Shown: positions 1 through 12,910, counted from the first letter of the stretch. The stretch: 64,000 nt of DNA from Polydactylus sextarius (GCA_016801845.1 CM028918.1:20572001-20636000); one strand, 5' to 3'. Notes: generated from the letters alone by a model not told the origin. Numbers and translations are program-made.

Positions 1-2049
1 CCTCCATCTTTTATCTGAGTAACTTCCCTGTTAGTAACATTTATTAATTATCTGCATTTTCCTAACTGACTCTATGAGGTACATATTAACAAAGCCAGTT
101 ATCAATTGCAGTTGCCTGCAGTACTGGGTACCAACACTACAATATGGTACCACTGCCAACGTAACCAGACTGAATGACGATATCAAATTTGTCAGAAAGT
201 GGGTGGACCCATCAGTAATGTATCCTAAAATATGATTGGTTGGAGAGATCTGCAGCTGGGAATCATAATATTGCAAGGACAAACTAAACAGCACTGAAAA
301 CTAAACAGCAAACTAAAAAGCACTGTTTTAAGTACTGTTAAGGAACTATTTTAAGGTATCGATTTGGCACCGGCATCAAATGAAACTCCAACAATATCCA
401 ACCCTAGCCTATCTGGACACAAGGCTGATAGTGTGGTTCAGCCTGAGCTCAGACTCTCGCATTGCTTCGCTGCTGCACTCACATAAAACACAGTATCTAA
501 CAACATAATCAGGGCTGTAAAAAAGCCTCTGAGCTTTACTAAGAGGACATGTCCTGTGAAAGGTCTGCTGACTTAAACACACCTCTTCATCTGCACTCCT
601 GTGTCTCCACATCACTTTATCTGTTTCATGAGAACAACGTTTCCGTTGTCATCCTGAAAATGTGATTTAGAAGTAGATGAGCTGGAAACAAGCTCTGACT
701 CCTTAAACAAAAATCAGATAGAGCAGAGTTTGTTTCAGAGCAGGTAAGTGTTCCAGTTCAGCTGCTGAAGGTCAGAGTCCACAACTCAATAGGAATGTGA
801 AAGCTTTTACAGTGAAGCCACCGATGTGAACACAGATTTTCAAACACAAACTGCACAGCTGTAGTGCGTTCAGAGTAATGGAAATGATCCTGATCTGACA
901 GAGCAGCTGGACTGAGGCTGCGAAAACACCTCTGATACCGACCAAGACCAAAGACCTGCCACCGCTCACAAACACATGCAGGAATTCTGCTGAGCCAACT
1001 CTTTGTCCACAGACCTGGACTGTTACAGAGATAGAGACAGCCACCGCTGCCACTGCCAGTGTGAGCTCACTCACATTGGCAGCAGCTCACTATTAGCATC
1101 AAAACTATAAAATTGATTGTTTTTTTAATGTTGTTTGTGACAAGTTTCAACTGCAATAAACAACAAGCATCAAGACGAGCGTTGGTGAGATCAGGGCGAC
1201 TTCCAGTCAAACCATCCTGCAAACACACTGCTGCAACATCTGGCTGCAGCAGGAATTCCCCACCCAGGCTGTAAACAACATGAGGTCAGCAACACACACA
1301 CAAACACACATACACATGCAGGACATGCTAGTTTCCTCTGAGCTACTTTTGATGCAAACATGTCTGCAGGGTCAAACATCCCGTCACACGCTTCCCGTCC
1401 TGCTGTCACTGCACCAACACCTTCGTTCACCAACAGGAAACACAAAGTAACAAAACAAAATCTCAATGTGACGTGCTCAGCTGGAACACGGCTTGTTATA
1501 GATCAGCATATAGAAAATTGAACTTTCTAAAGTTCAATACTGGTACTGTGTCTAAACACAGGCTCCATAAAAAAAAGCTCACATAAAAATGTCACATGCG
1601 CAAAAAAATCTTACCAGGCTTCTTAAATCCTGAGCTCTCTCTGTCGTCTTATAGAGCTGCTCTGAACCACAGTAAGGGCGAGTGTCGCATGAAAGCCCAG
1701 GAAAAACTCTGAGGTTATTACGCAACAGCTGGGAGAAACTGAAGCTGGAAAACAATGATGACGCGAGTCAGAAACAAGAAGAGGCCCAGAAATCAGAGAA
1801 GTCAAGAGGAAACACATCGAGGGGAGGAGGGAAACGATGGGAACGTCAGACATGTCACAGGCCAAACTTTTAACACACAGACGCTTTACCACACATCATA
1901 AAAACCTGACATCACAAACACATGACGTGAGCATCTGATGTCCTGATTCTACCTGCCAATCACACACTGCACATCTCAAACCTTCAGTGAGACAGTTTCA
2001 AATCAGGTGTTTGTGTGATTTATATCAACCAGGGCTGAGGAGGAAGAAG

Positions 2050-2230
2050 AGAAGGTAAATGGTCTGTACCTTTATAGAATTTTTCTAGTGACCACTTTAC
2101 CACTCAAAGTCACTCAGCAGTCACTCAGCACCCACTTATTGTAAACTTTTTATCTAATCACATTAACATACAATCACACTCCAATGGAGCAAGTGCCCAA
2201 GTACACTTTGACATGCGACATCCCACTCTA
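2050..2230 (+). repeat. Dispersed fish repeat fragment
   Basis: The block starts with a 'ggtaaatggtctgtacctt' type opening and continues with 'gaccactttaccactcaaag' and a run of 'cactcag/cacatta' words. This wording recurs in fish intergenic DNA as an interspersed repeat. I recognise the pattern but cannot assign a family from sequence alone. No coding potential is seen. Confidence 0.45.
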
Positions 2231-3772
2231 CCTCCAGAGCCACAGCCACCCCATTCTACTGTAGAAGTCTACAGTACAACAAAAATACATAAAAACAAAA
2301 CACAAAATGAGTCTGAGGCCTAAATTGCTCTGCAGTGTCATGAATCTACCCACACAAAAATGTTTGTCTTGCGTTTGTGTTCTCGCTGCCAGAAGAGGGC
2401 GATAAAGGCTCAGCAACAGGTTTAAATACAGGAAGATGAGAAGCAGATAAAAGTAGCGTCCTGCCGAGTTATATTTTTCATGGGCTGGTTTCAGCAGATG
2501 TAAATGCTCTATGCTCTACGGGTGCTCTGAAGGACAGAGAGAGTCAGAATTAGCCAGGAGATTCGCAAACAGTTCAGTGGATCCAGTGGAAACAGTGAAT
2601 AAATATTGCAAAATGTAATATGTGTAATGTAATGTAGCTGGTTAGCATATTCACAGCGTTGACTTTGTATGTGTTCTTAACTCTGCTGAATTCACAATAA
2701 ATCTCTCGTTCACATGTTTTTCTATTTCTGTTGTCATGATGAGAAAGTAAAGACCATAAGGGAGGATTGACCAAAAAGTCACAGATTTGTTCATTTTTAA
2801 AAATATATATATCGGTTGCTAAATGAGCCTGACATCCTTCCTCAGAGCGCCTCCTGCTGACAGAATAGAAACAGGCCAGTCATGCCTCTACAGGGGACTT
2901 CAAAGTGGCTTTCAAATCAAAAGCCATGTGAATGTTTGGCTATAATAAAGCCTTCCTCCTACCTTCACAGTAAAAGCCCTCTATTTCTCTATTACTCCCT
3001 ATGAGGCAAACCTGTGATTTTGAGCTATAGTAAATTTGATTTCCACTATTTCAGAGTAAAAACTTGTCACCTAGTTCACTATTTGTCAAGCAGCTTCACA
3101 GTAAAAGCAAGAGTCCCTTCATGGCAGAACTATCCTATATGCTTTATTTACATCCTTTATTGTGAAGAATGAGGTTGACTTCAGTAAAATACAGCGAAGA
3201 AGAACAAGAGTTCCTATCTTTGAAAGTTTCTGCTGTTCTGATGTTTATTGTGAATCTGCAACTCAGAATCTACATCTTTTACTTTTTCCACTGCAGAGCT
3301 GAGCAATGAAGCTTCACCAGTTAGTCACCAGCATACTGTTACCGAACCAAGTCCAAAAACCCAATGAGCAACAACGGAAAAACTCTGTGAACAGAGCCAG
3401 CACACCAACGACATGCTACTCTAATACGATGGAAATAAAACCCCAACATATCAAGAGCAATTTTCCCTGAGGAATCCAAGCTGGAGGGATGGATGGATGG
3501 AAAGGACGTGGAAGACAGTCTTTACTGGAAACATGCTTCCCAATCTGAACAATACACAAAACAAGACTGAAAAGACTGAAGATTTTCAGGAATCGTCAGG
3601 AAGAAAAGAAGAAATGAGAGAAGTTGGTCACATCTGATCTAAGAAGAACTGTTAAAAAATGACTAATAGATTCTTTCTTGACAAAGTGTTTGACACAATA
3701 ATGACCACATGCCAAGCTCAGTGTAGACAGGGAGGGGAGTTAGAGGGGAGTATATTATGATGTGGGAAAACA

Positions 3773-3800
3773 GAGAGAGAGAGAGAAAGAGAGAGAGTAT
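3773..3800. repeat. (GA)n microsatellite
   Basis: A run of GA dinucleotides interrupted by a single AAA. Confidence 0.8.
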
Positions 3801-5886
3801 TGTGTGGAGGAATTGGAAGCAGCTGTTGATTCTGGTCGGTTGTTCATCGTTTGGAAACTGCTCTGAGAGAACCAGGATGATGCAACACGATCCATGTTCA
3901 TATTCGTAGCTCTTGTTACAATGCTTTTTCAGACCCCACTATCCCAGTAATCACGCTCCGTGTACTGGACCTGCAGTTCTGATCATTACAAGGTTTTTGG
4001 GCGACATACAAATGAAGTGTAAAGAAAAAACTCAAGACAAATATCCATCATGCTGAACATAATGATGTCTGCAGCACATCTGAGTTCAGTTTTGACAGAA
4101 GCAAGATTCCGACAGACCAGGATTATTCGTAGAAACTTTGGCCCTCTCTTCACGTCTCTGCTTCTGCCAACAACAATGAAAAATTAGCAACAATGTACAG
4201 TGACATCTCTGCTGATCTGTAGCTGACCTGCTAAACTCCAAGCAACAGTTGTTGAGTTGTCTCTGTATAAATGCCAGCTTCAGTGTTGAGACGCAGTTTG
4301 AGCTCAGTCAGTAAAAGACACGACTCTGCAGCAGAGAAGCTGAAGGAGGAAGAGTCGTCACGAACGACTGACCCGTGATTCTTTGAAAGCAACTCGCCGT
4401 GTCGGTAAAGCGGCCTGGTACGATTTACACACACTGTGGTTGCAGCACATTTTAATGGTCACATTCAGCTTTTTCCACCATCGTCTGCAAAATACCCCCC
4501 ACCCCCCTTTACCCACCCTTTACCAAAGCCTTTCGGAGTGGTGGTGCAGACAGATGACTCCTGAAATTACAGCTGCAGGCACCAAATAAACCTCATTATC
4601 ATGAGCTCTGAGCGTTTCCTGCATCCTCCGAGGAATCAGAGCACGATGAACGAGTGTGTTTTTACTTATTCGCATGGAGACTGCTCCATTATTTAGACGC
4701 TTACTCCACTCGTCTGCAGAAAATCAACACTGCATCTGTCGTCATTAAAAAACCTGCTCTTAAAACTTCATTTTGACCTGAATGGAGTGAAATCTGAGGT
4801 GTTTGAATTTAGACTCTCAGCTGTGTCCACAACTATTCTGTCCAAACCACACATTGAGTTTTAAAAAAAGCAGGAGCAGCAGCCGATTTGCCAAGAACAG
4901 TGTTGGCCTTGTTACCTTCAGGTTGAGGAATGCTGGGCGACAGCTCGGGCCACTTCCTGTGTTGAAGCTGAGCTCAGAGAGGCTTTACTTCACAAACGAC
5001 AGCCACTGCAGTCCGTTGACTATCCAAATGTTTTTCATTACAGGCCACCACGTGCCATTATTTATCTAATCAGTTTGTCACAAATCCAAATGACATTTGT
5101 GCCAGTTATGAAGTTCTTGCTTCATGAGGTGTCATGACATCAGGATGGTCAATCTGAAAAAAATACGCCTCTGTGCCAGGGATCAACAAGCCATTAATCC
5201 AACTTGTTAACATTTATTTTCACCAATATTTAGGTGGGATCAGATCTCTTCTTGGAAACAGTAGCTGACACAGCGTTTGACCTTAATGAGATAAGAAATG
5301 ATCATTTTCTGTGAACTTTCAAAGCTTTAGATGAACACAGATGAGAAAACCTGAAAAAATCTCCAGTGAACTGCGTGATGACACTCAACATTTGAAAACA
5401 GATTTTAAAAAAACTGACTGAAATCAATCCGACTTTCAATGAATTCACAGACTAATGCTCACACTGGTCCACTTTATTGTTGAGGATCTTTGTCATGAAT
5501 TTAGGAGAACAATCTGAAACAGACGGGTTAACGTCCTGCCTAGAACACAGCAATAATAAAGCCTTCATCCAGTTAGTTTTATGAGCCACGAGCTGCTTCA
5601 CTTTGTGCTCTAATCAAGTCAGATCCCATCAGCTCACCCTCGTGCCTCAAACAAAGCCTCAGTGTTGTTGGATTAGCTTTTTGCACTGGAAGGATCGCCG
5701 CCTTTTCAGCGACACAGAGCAGCACCTCACACGACACCGTGGAGGCTGAGCAGGTAGAAAATCCACTGCACAGTTCACATGAACACAGAAAAAGTTTCAC
5801 TCATCGACTCTGCTACTATAAAAAAAAAAAATATATACATACTTCTGCTCGTGAAGCTGATTTTCAATTGGCTGATCAGTGAGAAG

Positions 5887-5894
5887 TGACGTCA
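5887..5894. promoter_or_regulatory. Palindromic CRE octamer (TGACGTCA)
   Basis: A perfect TGACGTCA sits here, with a CRE half-site-like 'ccacgtcat' about 15 bp downstream. No gene start is recognised next to it, so a regulatory role is only possible. Confidence 0.3.
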
Positions 5895-6723
5895 TCAGGA
5901 AACCACGTCATCTTCTTCTTCTTTTTAAACTAATTATGATCATTAAGAAAATCAGTTGTGAATAATAATCGGCCAGTTTGTCAATAGATTTCTTAATGGA
6001 AACGTTAAGTTTCTTGCCAGTTTACATAGAACAACAACAACTCAAACTGACAACAAGAAACTGTTTGTTATCGGTTAATGAAATACAAAACCTGCAAAAT
6101 GCTCTGTCAACATGATCTCATTTCATAACAACACTGGCCTGTTTCTTGATGACATTAGAGTCACAGCTGATAACTCCCAGAGGAGCATCAGTTGGCTTCA
6201 GGTCCTCTCTGGATATTTATTGACTCTGGAGGAAAACGCTGTAAAAACAGTCAAGTGTTGAGTGTGGTATGGCTGTGGTGTGCTGCTTCCAGCTGAAAGC
6301 AAACACCGCTCCATGTGGTTTGTTCTGGACACAGACGAGCTGCTGTTCGACCTGCTGGGCGTTTCCCCTGCGCCGCCACAGCCACTCATCTTACAACACA
6401 AACGACCAGGTCAGACCGCATCATGTCTCGGTCAGTGGGGCAGACAAATAAACAGCTTCGGGGTTTATTTTACAACAACCAACAAAAACCAATCACTGGC
6501 TTGTGAATGGTCCACTGACCTGCAGGTAACCATAGCAACAGGGTGTGTGTTTCAGATCCCTTCAATGACAAGCTGACAGGTGAATGAAAACACACTGTCT
6601 TTAATGATGTCAGAGACATAATGGATGCCCTCGCTATATATATATACACTTCATACTGTAGACAAATATGAATGTATCCACATACCTTTGTTCACTGTAT
6701 GAAACCATAATTGATAAAACCCA

Positions 6724-6726
<3 letters not shown>

Positions 6727-6757
<31 letters not shown>
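6727..6757. repeat. (GT)n microsatellite
   Basis: An uninterrupted GT run of about 15 units, followed by a G-rich 'tgggtggctgggtggtggggg' tail. Confidence 0.9.
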
Positions 6758-8710
6758 GGGTGGCTGGGTGGTGGGGGCTTGAAGTCACGTCCCTGGAGGT
6801 TTGGGAGGCTCCATAGGACACCACTTAGTATTTAATGATCTGCTCTTTACTGAGCCACACACACACAAACACACAGGCCTGCTAGGTGATATCTGACATG
6901 GTTTCCTCTGACAGACACAGCTGTTGGACTCGTGCTCATATATGCACCGTGGAATTTACACACAGAAAATTAGATGTAAAAAATAAAATAAAATAATAAA
7001 ATTAGACCTATGACCACGGGAACAACAAAGCCTTGCAGAAGAGCGGCTGTGAGAGTGCCTCGTAGACAGAGGCTTCAAAGTCCATCAGATGCTGACAATG
7101 ACCCGACAATAACATAGTAACACTGAAGCAGGTCAGGACCGCCCTGCAGCAGAACCACCACGGTGGGTCACCATGAGGCCAGACCAGGATGAACTTGTTT
7201 TTGTGGGCTGAGAGAAGAAATGTTGCTGATGCAGGATTTTTTTAAAAATCACAGTAAAGTAAAAATGTAAGTGTTAATGGGTGAACATGAGAGGATTCTG
7301 AAGACCCTGCGTGGTGAGTCACTAATCAGAGCTCAGACTCAGACACAGAGGCAGAGTTTTTACTGTGTCGGTCTCTGGACGCCCCAAGCCATAATGCTGT
7401 ACTTCTGTACTGAGACAGAACAGACAAGCAGAAAGGTCAGGACTGCTGAGTTAGTTCTTAACATTTGGATCTGTTACTCGATTCAAGTTGCTGGTGTTGC
7501 TGTTATGGAGGCCACCTTTCCTTTTCAGAATGCAATGCCAGTAAATATTTAGTCAATATCTGCAAAGTACGTGTGAAACCTGAAGCAAATATGGTGCAGA
7601 TCCAAGATTATGATCTGAGATTATGATCTGGATCTGGCAGATGTGTGTGCGATTGTTTACCTGCAGCACAAAGAGACCACACCAGGTCACCAACAGGAAA
7701 CACAGAGACCCTCTGTTCACGACAATTATTCTCCTGTTGACAAACCAGTCGATGAATCCACAGGTGAACCCTTCAAATCACTTTGAATATAATTCTCAAA
7801 GAACATGTTGGATTTGTTTCCTTTGTCGGTCATTTTGTTTCCTTTGCTACAGAACTGACCAACAGTCCACAGACTTTGTCATTTTGTTCAAGAACTTCAA
7901 GCTTCAGTCTAAAATGTGTGAGAACATCCCATAGTCCTGGACCATGCTGCCACATCACTGAGCTGCTTTAGTGATTTACTAATAGTTTGACTTTGTTCAT
8001 ATTATTTGAATTGTAGCTACGTTATATGCGCCAGTGTTTCTGTAAACAGGACATTAACATTGCTTTTTTTGATGAACCATCAAGTCAACTCTTCTACCTC
8101 CAATCTTCATCAAATAAATGGTCCAATGTCTGAATCCTTGTGTTTAAATGTTCACACCAGCTAGAGGTTCACGGTCCATGTATCTTCCCTCTTCGTTACA
8201 AATAAACAGCTCACAAACCGACATTTCGCTGCTGATCTTATCAGAGACATCTCGCCTCCTTCAAGTCCACAACAAATGATCGGGAACCTTCGTCCAGAGC
8301 AGCAGCATCTGGAAGCTGAAGGAGGAACGTGTCATGTCTCTGTTGGTGTTAGAGCAGCCGAGACCAGGACTTAGACCAGGACCAGGACTAAAGAAGACGC
8401 TACGATCGGCGATGTTGGTGTTCACGTCGCTGAAGCTCCAAAGGTAACGACACATGGAGGTTATTTCAAACACACACACACACACACAGTGAGACTTACA
8501 GATGCATCAAGCCTCGTGCCCCGTTTCCCGACAGACTCCTTCATTCCTTCAGGACCAGTCCTCACTGTTTTTTTTTTTTTTTTTTTACTATAGATTTCTT
8601 CAAACGAATAAGAAGCTGGTTTTCAGATGTTATTACAAGTTTGTCGAACTTTGCCGCCGCTCCAACATCCTCAAAGCTCCGTGCTGCCCCCTGTCTGCGG
8701 CACCCGGACA

Positions 8711-8718
8711 TGACGTCA
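8711..8718. promoter_or_regulatory. Palindromic CRE octamer in CpG-rich patch
   Basis: A second perfect TGACGTCA lies in a locally CpG-rich stretch (roughly 8,640-8,720). This would suit a promoter, but I could not find a coding exon that starts from it on either strand. Confidence 0.3.
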
Positions 8719-8977
8719 TGGGATTGAAAAATGTTACGGAAAAGAACGTCGTTTATCTTTATTGTGGTCCATAACATAAACATGCATAAACTATTCAAAA
8801 TATATTTGAAAAACTGTCGTTTTCTAATAAAAAAATACAAGTGAACATTAATTCCTGACAGCAAAAATCTATTTTCCTAAATCAATCCATGAAATATTCT
8901 ACATAATACTCCAAAAATAAATACTTTAGAATCTAAACAGAACATAGAGGACATCCGAGAAGTTTTCCTTTTTTACA

Positions 8978-8983
8978 TTTTAT
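8978..8983 (-). terminator. Candidate poly(A) signal of e2f6
   Basis: AATAAA on the minus strand, about 750 bp past the e2f6 stop codon. It is one of the first AATAAA hexamers met downstream; another lies at 8,758-8,763. Which one is used cannot be told from sequence. Confidence 0.3.
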
Positions 8984-9735
8984 TCCAGTATATACTGGGA
9001 TACTTTTATGTTACAGGATTTTTACAGTGTGGTCTTTTTCAGTTTCTCTGAGCTTCAGCCGACAGGAAATAACCTCCCATACAGGTTAATACTTTAATGG
9101 TTGCAGCATCTTAAAGGTGTGTCAAACCACAAAGAAAACATTTTAGATCCACAAACTAAAAATTAATAACAGAGGAACGGAATGTCACTGGTTTCATGTC
9201 TCTGCTAAGCGCCTTCTGGAGTTTACATTCAAAACTTGGTTCACTGTTGCAAATGAAAATGATCCATGAACAGTGTTTCTACATCCAGACGCCAAAACTC
9301 CTTTGCTTTGGCCTCGGCTGCTCTGACCTGATGGATTCTGCGTTTTGGTCAAAAACCATATCAAGTGTCCTGAACGCTGCGGTCACTGCTGTGTTTCCAT
9401 CAGACGCCTGTCGGTGCCTGCACACATGATCTCATCAGGCTTTGTCCAGAGTAGCGTCTTAACCTGAAGACAGCTGGCGCCTCCTGGTGGTCGGCCGGTG
9501 GCTGATCAATCTGCGCGTGCCTCAAGACTCTGCAACAAGCACATCGTGAACACATTGGTGTACAAACATTGGTAACATTATGTGGTCTCAGGGCAATCAG
9601 ATTAACCTGCTGACTGTGAGCTGTTACATTGCACAGTTATATGATAATAATAATGATAATCATAATAATAAAATATATTATATGATCAAACATCTTTACT
9701 ATAATCTACTGCTTCATCACTGACAAACTGATACA

Positions 9736-12700
9736 TCAGTTTCTACCTGTGTGCAGTGAGCTCGTCCTGATCCGACTTTCCTCCAGCTTTAAGAAGAAGC
9801 CTTGTCTCGTCTCTCCAGGGTCAGAGGTCGTAGCGTCTCCTGACCCAACCTCACAGGCCACCACCATAATGGGACCTTTCCCTGCTTTCAGATGGACCTG
9901 GATGCTGTCCTGGTGTTGACACATGCAAATACAAACAAACGTGATTTCAGCAGCAGCAAGAACACGAGGTCTTAAAAGATCTCTTTCTGATTTCAGAAGC
10001 AGCTCTGAAGTGCTCTGTTTTTTCCAATTTCTCTAAAAGAAGAGACCCTAACCCTCACACGCCACTTCGACATCCTTTACATGTCACAGTGACTAAATTA
10101 GAGACACAACTCATGATCCACCATGATAGGTCTGGGACATGGGACATGTCTTAACTGTGTTGCTAAACAAACATCTGAAGAAGGGAAATGAATATCAGTG
10201 AAATAAGGCTGCCTGTGTGTGCTTACCTCTCTAGGCGCAGGAATCTCCAGCTTAGTCTCCTCTGGAGCTTTGATGATGATCACTGTCTGCTCCTCAAGGG
10301 CTCTCAGCCGCACAATGTCCTCGTGGGTCACGTAGGCCGAAGTAAACACAGGTTAAAGAAAAACTGCTGCATTGTTATGCAAACTTTTAGGACACTGAGG
10401 ACTCTTCTGAGAAGACTGTAAAACCCCGTTTTTCCCTTATCTGATCGCAGCAAACTTGGAATGTGGTACCAACTGGTCTGAGTTGGCTGCGATTAGATAA
10501 GGGAAAAAGGGGGTTTTATGGTCTTCTCAGAATAGTTTGTGGGGTTACTCAGAGCATTGTTTCTCTGGCATGTCCGAGTGTAGTTTATGACAGGAGATCC
10601 ATGTCCTGTGGATGAGTTGTTTCATCTACTTTCTTAAAGTGTAATATTATCAGCGGGGTCCGCAACAAGCTAGATGGAGAGAAAGGGCTGCAGAGCTGTG
10701 ACGCAAAAGGATATGCAGAATTCTCAACGTTGTCAGTCATGTCGAAGAGCTGCTGAGCGCAGCTTTTAATGAGGCCGTCCAACGTGTCCTCCACAAGCTT
10801 CAGGTTCTGCAGCTCTTTCTGGAACTGGTTGTGCCATAGAAAGTTCGAGATCGGACTCTTCGCTCTGCAGCAGAGACACAGAGACAATGACAATATCTTA
10901 ATAACAGTAATAAATCCTGTCTGTAAGCTGTTGCCATGACAACATGGCAAGCAGAATATTTATGTAACCTTGCGTAAGCCTCAATTAAATTGCACTTGAC
11001 TTTACATTCATTTAAAATAAGACATTAAAAGTCCTAGGTCAAACGAGTGTCCAGTCTGGAGGCAGTCTGTCTGTAACATAGACAGGACATAACTTCAAGC
11101 GTCTTCTCATCACTCACGTCCACTTGATCCTGTTGGCCGACTCTTTCTGGATCAGGTTGATGCCGTCCAGGACGTTGGTGATGTCATAGACTCGTCGTTT
11201 GCGGGTCTGGAGGCTGGCGGCGACCTGCCTGAGGTCCAGCGAGCCGTCTGGCGCCGCCATCAGCAGCTTCAGGAAACCCCGAGTCAGCAGCCCCAGAGAC
11301 ACATCTGGACAAAAACACAGCGGCTCTGAGGTCTGAGATCACATTCAGGCCACGTGCAGCCATTATTTTACCATCAATGAATCTGCTGGTTATTCTCACT
11401 GAAAACCAAAGCAGCACTCACCCTGTCTGGACTGGACCGACTGCTTCCTCCGCTGTGGCGGCACAGCGCTGGAAAGACAAAGATGACAAATATGTTTCAC
11501 TTCACACACCCCCAAAGTCAAAGCAAGTGAAAAGTGAACTGGGTTTGTACCTGGTCGTCTCTGGAGGATTCAACGAGCCAACATCCGGATGCTGTAAAAA
11601 TAAAAGATAAAGAATTTTTTTTTAGTCCACACAGTAAAATAATGATCTGGAAGCTGAAGCTAAGTGAAGCCTTATTACTGAATCATCAACAGTTGAACAG
11701 AAAAAAAAAAATCGACATTCAACAGCATTCAATGTGAAAATCTGATCTGGATTAGGAAAAAAAAAAACCCTTGTATGACAGGAGCCACTCACAAAATTAA
11801 TGAATTACAACTAATCACTGTTTTGTCAGTTATTCCAAAAAGTGAAGACTGTATTCTTGACTCATTATGTGTAAATGTAAATTTTTTTGAGATGTGCCTG
11901 TAGGTCACAGTAAGAATGCAGCTGTGTGCAAACCTGCTGTGGTGGACCTGCTGAAGGAGCCTGTGGTGCAGCATCATCTCCACCATCACCCTCATCCTCA
12001 CAGCCTCTCTTAGCCCACTCATCCTGTTCTTCTACTTCATCTTCTCCTTCATCTTCCTCCTCTTCCTCCTCCTCCTCCGATGACCCTGCCCCCCATGGAC
12101 TGATCAGTCCCAGCGGCCCGTCCAGGTAAGGAGGCATGATGGGAATGGCGTCACTGCTGACCCCAAAGTCGGTGATGTCCTCAGGCAGGAAGTGGTCCTC
12201 GCAGATTAAGTGCTGGTCTGTGGTGTCCTGCTTGTCTGTTTCCCTCAGTGCCGCCAGCCATACCTGGATAGAGTCATGAGTGTCATCAGCAGTGTCTAAG
12301 TAAATTATTTTCATTGAAATTGAACAAATCCAGTGTTTGCGTGTCTTTTCTGTGGGACCAGGCACAGTTAGAAAAGCAGCCAGACACAGAGCATGAAGCT
12401 CAGACTGGTATCACCAGAGTCCACCGCTACCGGACTGAACCAGGACTAATCACTTTCTCTTTTAAAGCCACACCGGGGACGAAGTGCTGAAGTGAATATT
12501 ATTAAAGACTACATCCCGTGTCTCACGCCCCCTTTAACTCCGTGACAGTCTCCGCACTGACGCCGGACTAAAACAAACCGACCCCGGTTCATACGTCGTC
12601 CCGATAACAACAGTGAGCTCTGGTTAGTTTTAAGGGCTCCGTACCTTGACCCGGGCCGGGTCTTTGGGGAAATTGAAGAACCTTCTGGGTGGTCGCGGAA

Positions 12701-12761
12701 TGATCCCCCGACTAACGTTCACCGTGCGGTTCGGGCAGCCAGAGACGACACACTTCACCAT
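9736..12761 (-). CDS. e2f6: E2F6-type transcription factor with N-terminal THAP domain (8 exons, 386 aa)
   Basis: Coding exons on the minus strand are 12761-12645, 12263-11934, 11591-11551, 11468-11422, 11304-11118, 10864-10715, 10341-10227 and 9909-9736. All phases agree and together give 386 residues. Residues 1-87 form a THAP C2CH finger: ligands C4, C9, C60 and H63, Trp41, and a closing IPIMPP in place of AVPTIF. Residues 102-121 are an acidic tract starting with eight Glu. The E2F winged helix spans about 179-241 and carries RRVYDITNVLDG (215-226). Leucine-rich dimerisation and marked-box sequence follows, with AYVTHEDI and IKAPEETKLEIPAPRE (to 329). No pocket-protein-binding or transactivation tail is seen, as expected for E2F6. 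E2F6 proteins pair with DP partners in the nucleus and repress E2F targets. The start is the ATG that begins the THAP fold. The last codons follow a possible donor (CAG|GTAGAA), so an alternative 3' end exists. The THAP fusion is known from zebrafish E2F6. Confidence 0.93.
10342..10714 (-). other. e2f6: Predicted U12-type AT-AC intron in e2f6
   Basis: No GT-AG pair joins exons 6 and 7 in frame, but a U12 reading fits exactly. The 5' end reads ATATCCTTTT, which matches the U12 donor consensus. The 3' end reads TTCTTTAACCTGTGTTTAC, giving a near-consensus branch-point box (TTCTTTAAC) about 13 nt before a terminal AC. Splicing here yields ENSASAYVTHEDI, which aligns without gaps to the conserved ENxxxAYVTYQDI stretch of vertebrate E2F proteins. 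U12 introns are an established feature of E2F genes. Confidence 0.85.
10405..10532. repeat. Foldback (MITE-like) repeat inside the AT-AC intron
   Basis: The left arm (10,405-10,451) and right arm (10,486-10,532) are inverted copies of about 47 bp with roughly four mismatches. The first 12 bp of each arm pair perfectly. The loop is about 34 bp. Size and structure suit a small non-autonomous DNA element. No clear target-site duplication is visible. The transcribed intron could fold into a long hairpin between the U12 donor and the branch point. Confidence 0.7.
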
Positions 12762-12910
12762 GCTAACGTTTCTGCTCCGCACAGACCGGAGCCACCGGGA
12801 GTAACGGGTCGGCCGATCTCCTTCTGCAACCGGTGAGATTCAGGACCACAACAGTAAATCCACAACATGAACCAAGTCCTGGGTGAATTCAGACCGGAAG
12901 GAGAGGAGCG
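12762..12910 (-). promoter_or_regulatory. e2f6: e2f6 5' region with ETS motif
   Basis: The stretch upstream of the e2f6 ATG lies in a CpG-rich patch of roughly 12,540-12,830, lacks a TATA box, and contains ACCGGAAGGA at 12,893-12,902, a good ETS-family site. This is typical of TATA-less housekeeping promoters. The exact transcription start is not visible. Confidence 0.45.

Larger units (their letters stand above)
1..8700. other. Intergenic stretch without a recognised gene
   Basis: I read both strands and found no exon that I could tie to a known protein family. Open frames here are short, lack convincing splice sites or are built on low-complexity sequence. The stretch holds a dispersed repeat near 2.1 kb, GA and GT microsatellites, and two full CRE octamers. 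The part between about 8.2 and 8.7 kb is richer in CpG than its surroundings and could be regulatory. It lies downstream of the minus-strand e2f6 gene. Confidence 0.5.

Noticed and set aside
1191..1466. Minus-strand frame with a hydrophobic start (MRFCFVTLCFLLV)
   Set aside because: The signal-like start is followed by repeat-derived Cys/Val sequence, with no donor in a suitable place and no family match.
6262..6576. Three overlapping plus-strand frames near 6.3 kb
   Set aside because: None shows a recognisable domain or consistent splice boundaries; overlapping frames suggest chance openness in a GC-richer patch.
11926..12129. Plus-strand Ser-rich frame
   Set aside because: It is antisense to the acidic tract of e2f6 exon 2.
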